DNA of 18,605 bases. Origin: Candidatus Gerdarchaeota archaeon (GTDB lineage: Archaea > Asgardarchaeota > Heimdallarchaeia > JABLTI01). How positions within the stretch are numbered: the stretch's first letter is position 1; every line of letters begins with the position of its first letter. The position numbers and the translations under genes were made by a program. Below, one piece after another: positions 5,814-13,644 of the stretch. The stretch covers positions 1 to 18,605 of the forward strand of contig JAEORJ010000222.1 of the NCBI GenBank assembly GCA_016840945.1, written 5' to 3'. Under the pieces are notes generated by a model. The model did not search any database. It was given only the letters and a program-made list of their open reading frames with translations, and was not told the DNA's origin.

Positions 5814-8195
5814 CTAATCATTGCTTATAGAAATACGAATTAATATACAGTCATCTTTCTTAATTTTGAATCGCAATCCCTTTTCATTTAATTCTTCTAA
5901 ATTAATTTTAGGGGTTTCAATTTCTGATTGATAATAAGAATAGAGTAATTTTACTTGTAGAGATTTATTTTTGGGAAGTAACGTTTTAGCAGGTATAAGG
6001 ACTTTGAATGTGCCTTCTTTCTTCTTGCCACGATTAATAAGAAATACTAACATAGATTTCTTATTCTTATTTGTTCTTCCAACAATTTCCAACTCAACAT
6101 CTGTATCAAAAGTCTTCTGAACATTATTTTTCGCTAATAATTCTTCAAGGAAAATTCGGTTTTGTTCTTTTATTTTATCACTATCTTTATAGAAAGCATC
6201 TATTACATATCTAGCTCCAAGTGGGGTTCCTATTACAGTATTAGTGCCTTTTTCAATTGTATGGCGATAGCCTATAACTTTATTTCTTAACATTAATACT
6301 GGTTCAACATCTTCACTCTGCCAGATGAAAGATCGCGCTAAATAATCAATATGGAGTTTTTTACCGCTCTCTGTAGTAGCATATGGTCCCCATGGACGCC
6401 AAGAACGTAAGATATTTTGCCGCTCTGTTTGTTGGAGGTGATAAAGAGCATATTTGTTATAATTTCGAAGTCGGCTTTTCTGTAAAGTAAAATTAAGATA
6501 AGAACTAATCATTTTCAATAAATTAGCATTCCTACCAAAAATCTTCTGCTGGGAAACAACTGCAGGATAGAGTTTTTGAGTATTTAATGGTGAGCCAAAT
6601 TCATTCATAACAGGGAAATTGGGACCTGTGACTAAATTACCACCAGTTTTAACATAATCAACAAGTTTTGTATAATCCGCTTTGTAAATTGCTCCTCGGT
6701 TATGGAAGAAAATAGTTTTCAACCTTTTCATTTCCTTTAAGTTTTCTCGCTCGAGAGAAATCGTTTTTGGATTATAACCATTAGCTAAAAGCATACCTAA
6801 AATACCATATTCAGCTTGCATCATGATGATTTTAATTGGACGAATTATATGTCCACTAGCATCAAAGTCAGCTGGAAGAATTCGATGGTTCATTGAATAA
6901 GTAGCAAAACCAATCTCATCATAAATCTCTTCAGATTCGATTAATTCCTCTTCAATCTGTTCCAAGAGCTGGTGTAATTTCTTAACTGCTTCAAAACGTT
7001 TGAATTTCTTTCCCTTATTACTAATCAATCCTCGATAGTGATATTTCTCACCAGTAAGATCCTCACCATCTCGAACAACATAAAGACATGTACCCTTAGC
7101 ACCATGAGCCATTGAACCTATCATTTGTTGGATAGTAGAGATTATAGGTACTTTTACTCGAGGGTCAAACCAACCACAACTTAGTTCCGAAGCAAACAAC
7201 GCTTGATATTGAGGTTGCAAATAACCATTGAAAATAGCTGGAATGATAGAATTAGCCATTGGAATGTCAAGTGTCGATTTACTTCTGGTGGTTTTTAGGG
7301 ACATATTATAACCATAAATTTCAACAATAGGTGATTTTTTCACTGGATTCGTAGGATTAGAATATTGTCCTTGTTCATTTATAGCAAATAAAAGTGGGAT
7401 ATTTAATCCTACAGCAATATCACGTAGCTTCTCGAGATAAGTGACAATCCAATCTTCGAAAAACGATTGCCAGATCATTGTTTTAGCGACATTTAATCCA
7501 TCTCGAGGAGGTTCGACTTCATCAAAATGGATATAGCTTTCAACACAATAGATACTTAGTGTTTGAGGATTTTCAAACTCCTTTTGTAACCATTCATGAA
7601 ATTGATTTATAGTTTCCTCATTGAAATCTATCTGTCCTAATTTATTATTATACATCAATCCTGTTTCATTGTCCAATTGGAAAATAACAATTGGGTTATC
7701 AAAATAATCTTGAAACTCTTCCTGTAAAGCAGCATACCAGTTTTGCACTAATTCAAGATATTTAGGGTGATTTAAGCTGATATTATAATAAAATTCACCT
7801 TTCTCAAGGTCACCATCTGATGTTTTTATAACAACCTCGGGATAGATTTGCCCTACCCATAGAGGAATACCAAAGCCTTCATATTCCGAATAAATGAAAG
7901 GACCAGGACGAAATATCACTGGAAGTTCCAATTTTCTACAAATATCTAAGAATAATCTTAAATTTCGACGGGGGTGTGTATCACCATAAAAATCAAAAAA
8001 TCCTTCAGAAAGCTCATGAAAAATCCAAGGAACATAGGTAGAAATCGTGTTTAAATGTCCTTCTTCTTTGAGCATTCGTAATTCTTTTTCCCAATGCTCA
8101 GGATCTACTCTAAAATAATGGTACTCACCTGCACGAATGAACACTTGCTTACCGTTGATCTGAAAACGACCGTCAATAGATGTTAATTGAAACAC
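5814..8195 (-). CDS. GH35 family glycosidase (beta-galactosidase or exo-beta-D-glucosaminidase type)
   Basis: A 793-residue protein. The N-terminal (beta/alpha)8 barrel has the GH35 signatures in order: GEYHYFRVDPEHW (23-35), LNTISTYVPW (48-57), FRPGPF..SEYEGFGIPLW (95-113), IFQLDNETG (171-179) and FASELSCGWFD (334-344). By clan GH-A logic the acid/base is E177 (in the NE pair) and the nucleophile E337. The DNETG replaces the usual ENEYG. The length suits archaeal GH35 enzymes such as Thermococcales GlmA, which act on chitobiose or glucosamine, so glucosaminidase is as likely as galactosidase. The C-terminal half has further glutamine-amidotransferase-like and beta-rich parts. No signal peptide, so it should act inside the cell on imported oligosaccharides. 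The start is GTG with GGAGG 11 nt upstream. Its promoter region carries an inverted AATGCTTTT pair. Confidence 0.85.
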   Translation of the reverse strand: MFQLTSIDGRFQINGKQVFIRAGEYHYFRVDPEHWEKELRMLKEEGHLNTISTYVPWIFHELSEGFFDFYGDTHPRRNLRLFLDICRKLELPVIFRPGPFIYSEYEGFGIPLWVGQIYPEVVIKTSDGDLEKGEFYYNISLNHPKYLELVQNWYAALQEEFQDYFDNPIVIFQLDNETGLMYNNKLGQIDFNEETINQFHEWLQKEFENPQTLSIYCVESYIHFDEVEPPRDGLNVAKTMIWQSFFEDWIVTYLEKLRDIAVGLNIPLLFAINEQGQYSNPTNPVKKSPIVEIYGYNMSLKTTRSKSTLDIPMANSIIPAIFNGYLQPQYQALFASELSCGWFDPRVKVPIISTIQQMIGSMAHGAKGTCLYVVRDGEDLTGEKYHYRGLISNKGKKFKRFEAVKKLHQLLEQIEEELIESEEIYDEIGFATYSMNHRILPADFDASGHIIRPIKIIMMQAEYGILGMLLANGYNPKTISLERENLKEMKRLKTIFFHNRGAIYKADYTKLVDYVKTGGNLVTGPNFPVMNEFGSPLNTQKLYPAVVSQQKIFGRNANLLKMISSYLNFTLQKSRLRNYNKYALYHLQQTERQNILRSWRPWGPYATTESGKKLHIDYLARSFIWQSEDVEPVLMLRNKVIGYRHTIEKGTNTVIGTPLGARYVIDAFYKDSDKIKEQNRIFLEELLAKNNVQKTFDTDVELEIVGRTNKNKKSMLVFLINRGKKKEGTFKVLIPAKTLLPKNKSLQVKLLYSYYQSEIETPKINLEELNEKGLRFKIKKDDCILIRISISND

Positions 8196-8480
8196 TAAAG
8201 CCTTTTCCTCCGATTCTTACGACATTACTTTTTCTTTCTACAATAAATGCTTTTTTCTAACAATTAAAAGTATTATCATTTAAAAGAAACTTAAAAGCAT
8301 TAAAATTCTTATGGTAGATTACAAAAAATTGCCTTTTAATTAATCCAAGTTCAAGAAAAGGTTCCTAGGCATATTATAAAATAATGAGTTGGACTAAAAA
8401 AGGAGCTCCGACAAATATTTCTTTAATAACATTAAATATAAGCTGAGCAAAAGAGTACCTCTCAAGTGAGTTGTTAACTG
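8196..8480. promoter_or_regulatory. Divergent promoter region between the GH35 and alkaline phosphatase genes
   Basis: Toward GH35: a ribosome-binding GGAGG on the minus strand (CCTCC at 8207-8211) and a TATA-like TTTTAAAT (8278-8285, minus strand). The latter is bracketed by the 9-mers AATGCTTTT (8246-8254) and AAAAGCATT (8293-8301), a candidate operator pair. Toward the phosphatase: a TATA-like AAATATA (8434-8440) and a ribosome-binding AAGTGAG (8464-8470), 10 nt before ATG 8481. Promoter elements are inferred by spacing only. Confidence 0.45.
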
Positions 8481-9788
8481 ATGAGAATTAGAAAGAGCAG
8501 AATACAATTTGTGATTAGTTTATTATTACTTCTACCATTTATGATAAATTCGAGTTTCAATACATATGTCACCTTAACTCAAGCAACAGAACCTGAGAAT
8601 AATCTAAGTATTATATTAATGATAGGTGATGGGATGGGTTTTGAGCATGTAAAATTAGGACAATACGTTGAACTAGGGCCGGAGAACTTGTTTGCTCTTG
8701 AAAGCTTACCTTTGAATCTTTCAGTGATGACTCATAATGCTGATTTTGAAATTACTGATTCTGCTGCCGCAGCTACAGCCATTGCTACTGGAGTGAAAAC
8801 AGAAAATAAGTTACTATCAATTGCACCAAATGGAACGATACTTGAGACCATTTTAGAGATAGCTCAAGCATTAGGTAAAGCTACTGGAGTAGTAACAACA
8901 ACTGAAATTCAACACGCAACACCAGCAGCATTTATGACTCATGTGTCAAATAGAAATGACTATGATGAGATTACTCACCAAATTGTTGAAGGTACCGCAG
9001 TTGATGTTGTAATGGGAGGAGGAGCTAGCAGTTTCAGCCAAAGTCAAATTAGTGAGATGAGTTTTAATGGGTATCAATATGTCACCAATCTTAGTGCATT
9101 AACAACCATTACAACTGGGAAATTATTTGGATTATTTGCTGATGGACATATGCCTTATGAATATGATAGAGATTATAGTTTAACTCCATCTTTGGCAACA
9201 ATGACCCAGAAAGCTATTGATATTTTATCACAAAATTCAAGTGGGTTCTTCTTGATGGTGGAAGGTGGAAGAATTGACCATGCAAGCCATAGTAATGATG
9301 AAACACGAGCAGCTCTTGAAGTGATCGAGTTTGAATTTGCAGTTAGAAAAGCTATTGCTTATGTGGAAAGCCATCCTAATACTATTTTACTGGTAACAGC
9401 TGATCACGAAACTGGTGGATTGATGATTACGGGAGAATCTTTGGATGAGGTTATTCCCAATAGCAGTTTAACTGAAGAGGAGAATAGAACATTAAGAGTT
9501 ACTCGAGCAGGAATGATGAGCATCTCTTGGAGTACAACAGATCATACAAATAGCTATGTGCCATTATATGCCCAAGGTAATTTCACACAAACACTAACTA
9601 ATGGAATGTTAATTGATAATACTGATATATTTCAAATAATGTATGATTTTTATAATGAAGAAGAAATAACATTGTTACCACAATCACCAGTTATTGTTAC
9701 ACCTTTACCGGAAATGATCATATTAATACCAATAGCTGGGGGCATTATAGTTTTTATAAAGAAGCTTAGGAAAAGAAAAAATCAGTAA
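8481..9788 (+). CDS. Secreted, membrane-anchored alkaline phosphatase (PhoA superfamily)
   Basis: A 435-residue phosphomonoesterase with every core active-site motif visible: MIGDGMG (D50), DSAAAATAIATG (nucleophile S94), IQHATPAA (H145, T147), EGGRIDHASH (E261, D266, H270), TADHETGG (D308, H309) and TTDHTNSYVP (H355). These bind two Zn and one further metal and attack phosphate esters through Ser94. His145 stands where E. coli PhoA has Asp153, as in many non-enteric enzymes. An N-terminal signal segment (basic MRIRKSR then hydrophobic 9-22) and a C-terminal helix (about 411-426) followed by KKLRKRK put the enzyme outside the cell, anchored by its C-terminus with a short cytoplasmic tail. Length is normal. 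The likely role is phosphate scavenging. It converges with the next gene with a 5-bp gap. Confidence 0.93.
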   Translation: MRIRKSRIQFVISLLLLLPFMINSSFNTYVTLTQATEPENNLSIILMIGDGMGFEHVKLGQYVELGPENLFALESLPLNLSVMTHNADFEITDSAAAATAIATGVKTENKLLSIAPNGTILETILEIAQALGKATGVVTTTEIQHATPAAFMTHVSNRNDYDEITHQIVEGTAVDVVMGGGASSFSQSQISEMSFNGYQYVTNLSALTTITTGKLFGLFADGHMPYEYDRDYSLTPSLATMTQKAIDILSQNSSGFFLMVEGGRIDHASHSNDETRAALEVIEFEFAVRKAIAYVESHPNTILLVTADHETGGLMITGESLDEVIPNSSLTEEENRTLRVTRAGMMSISWSTTDHTNSYVPLYAQGNFTQTLTNGMLIDNTDIFQIMYDFYNEEEITLLPQSPVIVTPLPEMIILIPIAGGIIVFIKKLRKRKNQ

Positions 9789-9793
9789 TAAAA

Positions 9794-10108
9794 TTAGATA
9801 TTCTTAATTGGAATGTAGCGTTTTTCAGCCGCAACTCCGCGATGCGTTTCTTTTAATTGTTTTTGGAGGATTTTGCCAGTAGGGCCAATAATTAAGCTAC
9901 CAACTAAAATGTGTGTTTTATCATTCTTGGAGAAACCATCTTCGTTGAACATATATTCAAAAGAAACTGAACGAGTGCCATCACGCTCTTCCATCATTTC
10001 CATGATAGTAAGCTCCTCTAATTCATAATGAGGGTGCAAAGGATTACCCCAACCAGTTTCAAGGTGTATGAAATCTAGAATAATTGATTTCACATCTTCG
10101 AATTTAAT
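9794..10108 (-). CDS. Small protein of unknown function, probable non-standard ATT start
   Basis: About 104 residues from the proposed start; the shorter version starts at GTG 10093 (99 residues). The sequence has ordered segments (ILDFIHLETGWG, HYELEELTIMEMMEE, SFEYMFNEDG, HILVGSLIIGPTGKIL) suggesting a compact alpha+beta fold with the strand-rich half at the C-terminus. There is no signal peptide and no Cys. No family is recognised. The only good ribosome-binding site, GGAGG (CCTCC at 10116-10120), is 22 nt from GTG 10093 but 7 nt from an in-frame ATT at 10106-10108. The reading frame is open there and yields a natural-looking N-terminus (MIKFEDVKS). I therefore favour ATT, a rare start, with GTG as fallback. 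It is divergent from the RING-like gene at 10287. Confidence 0.5.
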   Translation of the reverse strand: MKFEDVKSIILDFIHLETGWGNPLHPHYELEELTIMEMMEERDGTRSVSFEYMFNEDGFSKNDKTHILVGSLIIGPTGKILQKQLKETHRGVAAEKRYIPIKNI

Positions 10109-10286
10109 TACTATTCCTCCAATAATTAATAGTAGTTTTTCTTAAATATAATCTTATCTAATTAAATTATATTTTATGAAATAAATATGTGTTTTTGTCT
10201 GGAAAAGTTAACTTTGCCATTCAGAACATTTTAGAATAAAGAATACAGCATAAAATACTAGTACTAAAGAAGGTTAGTGAAATAGC

Positions 10287-10661
10287 TTGCTTAGTATTAT
10301 ACTACAGGAAGAATTGAAAGCTTATCTGAAAATTGTTTTAAGTATAACAGGAGTGCTCTTTCTAGGTTCAATTACAGCTCTTTTTTTGGGTTGGGTATAT
10401 CCTTCTATTGTTTATCTAGCGAATATTTTAGGTGTACTTTTTATCCTGACAATCATAGGCTATCAAGTTAATAACGCTGTTATCAAAAAGTTGAGAAAAA
10501 AGGCATTGGATTTATTAGTGAAACAAATTGAAGGCGAAAAATCAGGAAATAATCCAACAGAAAGCAAGTTATCAGAATATAATTTGAAAACCTTTGAATT
10601 CAAAGGAGAATTAGGTGAATTAGATTGTGCTATTTGCAAGTTACCCATCGAACCAGAATGA
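10287..10661 (+). CDS. Two-TM RING-like zinc-finger protein, cut by an in-frame TGA
   Basis: The open part is 124 residues from a TTG start (the only in-frame start after a TGA at 10278), with AAGG about 13 nt upstream. Two hydrophobic helices (about 15-36 and 40-60) form a membrane hairpin, followed by a basic, polar linker and the first zinc-ligand pair CAIC (C114, C117). The frame stops at TGA 10659-10661. It continues without further stops for 44 codons that supply the rest of the finger (see 10662-10796). Architecture and ligand spacing equal those of the intact paralogue at 13637-14245. As drawn, the product would keep the membrane hairpin but lack a complete finger. Possible explanations are a recent nonsense mutation, a sequence error, or stop-codon readthrough. 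Confidence 0.6.
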   Translation: MLSIILQEELKAYLKIVLSITGVLFLGSITALFLGWVYPSIVYLANILGVLFILTIIGYQVNNAVIKKLRKKALDLLVKQIEGEKSGNNPTESKLSEYNLKTFEFKGELGELDCAICKLPIEPE

Positions 10662-10796
10662 GTTGTTCTTGAATGTTTGAAGTGCGAGAATAAGTTCCAT
10701 AAAGATCATTTGATAAGTTGGTTAAAAGAAAATGAAACATGCCCTATTTGTAAGGCGCTATTTCTTCCAGGTTTTACTAGTAGAGAATATGACTAA
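10662..10796 (+). pseudogene. C-terminal half of the RING-like finger, in frame after the TGA
   Basis: These 44 codons plus a TAA stop (10794-10796) continue the preceding frame. They contain CLKC (C130, C133), H138, H141 and CPIC (C152, C155), counting the TGA as residue 125. Together with C114/C117 this gives C-x2-C-x12-C-x2-C-x4-H-x2-H-x10-C-x2-C, identical in every spacing to the paralogue downstream. The WL between H141 and C152 is the hydrophobic pair common in RING fingers. The stop codon overlaps that of the convergent sulfotransferase by 3 nt (10794-10795 shared within the two stops), so the full-length frame fits the gene layout exactly. Confidence 0.65.
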
Positions 10797-12004
10797 CTAG
10801 TACTTGGAAATCGTTTTAATTGTCGTTTACTGATTCTTTGAGTGCGTTTTATTCTTCTAATGCTACTTTTATTTATGCGCTTCCCTAGTCGTTCCACTCG
10901 GTTATATCCCCAACGTTCAAAAGTGCTATGCCATCGTTTAAATATCTCATTTTTGAAGTTTTCATCAAGTGAATACTTGTTTTTCTGATAGCTTTTTTGT
11001 GCCTTAAGGTAAGAAGTGAAATTAATTTTAGCAGCATTGAAATCCTTAAATGAAAATTGGGCATAAATATCTTCTAAAAATATCATTGGATTTTGCACAA
11101 AATCCTCGTATTTTAATTCATAGAGATTGTTTTCTGGTATGAGCTCTTTATCAACAAAGTATCGTTCAAACATTTTATCATATAATTCGAAAATAATCTC
11201 TTTGCCTTCTTCAACTGTAAAGGGTTCTTGCAAGAAGAAATAGGGGAACATCTTTTGATAAAGGTTTAAGGTTGAGGGAAAAACATCCAAAGGATTGCGA
11301 TAAATATGAATGAATTTAGCATTAGGGAACATTTCTAATAATAATTTAACACGATAGGTATGAGAGGGACTTTTTAGTATTAGTTGTTTGCCCTTAGAGC
11401 TAAAAGTTATTTTTTGCAAGAAACGATAAAAAGTGCGCTTCCATCGAAGAACCTTTCGTTCGGGAACATTTTCGAAAGAGCAGTATTGATAATATCGACG
11501 AATATTCCTTGGGAAAGCCATACCATGATAAAGTGAATAATTAAGTAGATTAGCTAAAGCATATTCATCCTCTTGAGGTTCATTTAAACCTAATGTCATG
11601 TTATCCATTCGTCGTTTTTCAGGGATGCAACGTTGTAAAATGGGCCGTAGAAAACGGCCACCTGTAAGAAACACCCGAGGGAGAAAAGCAGTAATGTTGT
11701 TTACATAACCAAATTGCTCATCCTTAGAAAGGACATTATGTAAAAAGGTAGTACCACTACGCCAATGACCAATGATGAAAATAGGGGGAGAAGTAATTGC
11801 TGTGTGTTTGATTTTACGATCATACCGTAATTTCTCCAAAATTGCCAAGGGGGCAGTAATTAGCGAAATAAAACTGATGAAAAAGACTCTAGGAAGATAT
11901 TTCCAACTAATACGAAAACGATTGTCCCAAAGCAGTCGTAACCAATTACGTATGCCAGTGCCTGAGAGTATTTGTTCAGTTACCTTAGTATTTTCATGTG
12001 CCAT
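10793..12004 (-). CDS. PAPS-dependent sulfotransferase family protein
   Basis: A 403-residue protein with the sulfotransferase signatures. The 5'-phosphosulfate loop IIGHWRSGTTFLHNVLS (77-93) corresponds to the P-loop-like PAPS site. KSPSHTYR (211-218) and FIHIYRNPLDVFPSTL (231-246) hold the Arg and Ser (R236, S244) that contact the 3'-phosphate. The family transfers sulfate from PAPS to hydroxyl or amino groups of carbohydrates, lipids or proteins; the acceptor cannot be told here. A hydrophobic segment (about 38-56) before the catalytic domain suggests membrane association, and the C-terminus is very basic. ATG start with GGTGGT at 7 nt spacing. It is divergent from the surface-protein cluster (200 bp to ATG 12205) and overlaps the end of the RING-like reading frame, so surface-glycan modification is a plausible but unproven role. 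Confidence 0.85.
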   Translation of the reverse strand: MAHENTKVTEQILSGTGIRNWLRLLWDNRFRISWKYLPRVFFISFISLITAPLAILEKLRYDRKIKHTAITSPPIFIIGHWRSGTTFLHNVLSKDEQFGYVNNITAFLPRVFLTGGRFLRPILQRCIPEKRRMDNMTLGLNEPQEDEYALANLLNYSLYHGMAFPRNIRRYYQYCSFENVPERKVLRWKRTFYRFLQKITFSSKGKQLILKSPSHTYRVKLLLEMFPNAKFIHIYRNPLDVFPSTLNLYQKMFPYFFLQEPFTVEEGKEIIFELYDKMFERYFVDKELIPENNLYELKYEDFVQNPMIFLEDIYAQFSFKDFNAAKINFTSYLKAQKSYQKNKYSLDENFKNEIFKRWHSTFERWGYNRVERLGKRINKSSIRRIKRTQRISKRQLKRFPSTS

Positions 12005-12081
12005 TTATAAGACCACCACATTAAAATAATTTGAATCCGGAAAGGATACAATTTGGTTGCCAAACCAGTAACAGAAGATGG

Positions 12082-12177
12082 ATAAAGGTGACCTATAAAG
12101 GTTATTCAAGGAAGGATAATTTGAGATAGAAATAACTTCTATGAAATAGAAGGTTAAAAAAGGAAGAAAGTATATAA
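12082..12177 (+). promoter_or_regulatory. Control region of the surface-protein cluster
   Basis: Between the sulfotransferase and the cluster lie a direct repeat ATAAAGGT (12082-12089 and 12095-12102, 13 bp apart, the second overlapping TATAAA 12094-12099), a palindrome CTTCTAT-gaa-ATAGAAG (12136-12152) and a second TATA-like TATATAA (12171-12177). The first TATA would place transcription start near 12120, before the ribosome-binding site; the second would give an almost leaderless mRNA. The palindrome is a candidate operator. All assignments rest on pattern and spacing only. Confidence 0.35.
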
Positions 12178-12204
12178 CTATTTACTATTTTGGAGATCAA
12201 AGAG

Positions 12205-13644
12205 ATGGGGTTCTTGGATACAAGATATACTAAGGTTGTAATCATACTAATTATACTACTAATGGTATCTTATTTTTCAAGTGAAGAATTAGTAAGAGCA
12301 CTGACTTTTACTAACTATGGTGATAATGTTAAACCAAATAACACTGAGTATAAAACAGGATTAAAATGGCAGGAAGGTTTTATTGATTTACAGGAAACAA
12401 ACTATGCTTATCATCAAGAAGTAAAAGCACAAACAGATGCAGAAGGGAATATACATTTAGCTTATAGCTTATATTTTCTAGGAACAGATGAGGAATTATA
12501 CGGCTATTATGAATTACACTATCAAAAATTTAACGTTGAAACGGAAAGTTGGGAACCTAGAATAAAAATTTCAGAACCAGCAGGGAATGATATTAATATT
12601 TTCAATATTAATGTTGAATTGGATGATGAAAATAGAGCGCATCTTGCTTGGGTGGAAACGGATTTTTCTGATACAATACCTGATGCAATTTATTATTGCT
12701 ATTTCGATGGGACTGATTGGTCTGAAAAAATATTTGTTGAAAATGCTACTCAAAACTTTATAGAGAAATTAGAATTAACATCAGTGGGAAATAAAGTTCA
12801 ATTCTTCTGGACAGTGTATAATGATACTAATCGCATATATGATATTAATATGAAAAATTTCTCTCTTGAAACAGAAACATTTAGTGAAACGAAGAAAATA
12901 GCAAATGCATTAGTAGAAGATAATGATTTTGTAGCTGTAGCTGATGCTACTAATCATATAATGATCGCTTGGAAAGGCTTTTTTGAGGAGTTACACGCCT
13001 ATAAAATATATTGTATCTATGAAGAGAAAGATAATCTGCAGTATAGTATACCCTTTTTATTGGGTAATTTTAACAATGAAAATGAAAGCGGAGTGGCAAT
13101 TACTTTTGACAGACAAAATAGTTTACATGTGGTTTGGGTGGACCAAAAATCTTGGTATAATAGTACATTACATTATAAGAAAATAGTTGATGGGTATACA
13201 ATAATATCAATGGAAATATCAGCTGAACATATACAAAACCAAATAATAGTAACTGTTGATCAAAACAACACTGCCCATTTATTATGGACGGTTTATTATG
13301 GCGTAAGACTAACTAATAGCTATTTAGTAGTGATGATGTATAAACAAATAACAGCTAATGGGGAGGTATCAAAAACTGACAATCTCTTAGGAAATAGGTT
13401 AGTCTATTATAAACCATCAATGGTTGTAACAACAGTTTGTGTTCATATCTTCTTTAATTGTGGAACTTCATCTACTTATAGAGGAATTAATTATTTACGA
13501 GGATTCAATCAGAGTGCAATAGATCGCTATGGTCCAATTATAATTGGTTTAATAGTTGGATTACCAATAATTGGGGTAGCTACTTTTGGTATTGTGAGAA
13601 AAATAAAGACTAAACAGCTAAGAAAAGAAGTTTTGAGTGAGTAA
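12205..13644 (+). CDS. Surface protein with predicted seven-bladed beta-propeller, copy 1
   Basis: A 479-residue protein (484 from TTG 12190). An N-terminal hydrophobic segment (about 10-22) serves as signal/anchor. Seven repeats of about 45-65 residues follow, each centred on a strand like HLAYSLYF, HLAWVETD, VQFFWTVYND, IMIAWKGFFEE, LHVVWVDQ, AHLLWTVYYG and VHIFFNCG. Most are preceded by a D-x2-N/G turn and followed by an I-x-Y strand. Seven such units suggest a seven-bladed propeller; the S-x-D-x-G Asp-box of sialidases is absent. A C-terminal helix introduced by DRYGPIIIGLIVG ends in a basic tail, so the propeller is outside the cell. ATG 12205 is chosen because GGAG (12192-12195) lies 9 nt before it; the TTG overlaps that site. 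It overlaps the RING-like gene by 8 nt. Confidence 0.7.
   Translation: MGFLDTRYTKVVIILIILLMVSYFSSEELVRALTFTNYGDNVKPNNTEYKTGLKWQEGFIDLQETNYAYHQEVKAQTDAEGNIHLAYSLYFLGTDEELYGYYELHYQKFNVETESWEPRIKISEPAGNDINIFNINVELDDENRAHLAWVETDFSDTIPDAIYYCYFDGTDWSEKIFVENATQNFIEKLELTSVGNKVQFFWTVYNDTNRIYDINMKNFSLETETFSETKKIANALVEDNDFVAVADATNHIMIAWKGFFEELHAYKIYCIYEEKDNLQYSIPFLLGNFNNENESGVAITFDRQNSLHVVWVDQKSWYNSTLHYKKIVDGYTIISMEISAEHIQNQIIVTVDQNNTAHLLWTVYYGVRLTNSYLVVMMYKQITANGEVSKTDNLLGNRLVYYKPSMVVTTVCVHIFFNCGTSSTYRGINYLRGFNQSAIDRYGPIIIGLIVGLPIIGVATFGIVRKIKTKQLRKEVLSE

Noticed and set aside
10659..10661. Selenocysteine at the TGA
   Set aside because: The aligned paralogue has Gln there, not Cys. The site is not a zinc ligand, no redox motif surrounds it, and I see no clear SECIS in the overlapping downstream sequence. 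Kept only as a formal alternative.
11772..12029. Plus-strand 85-codon frame over the sulfotransferase start
   Set aside because: It is antisense to the conserved PAPS-binding loop and has no ribosome-binding site or domain; a shadow frame.
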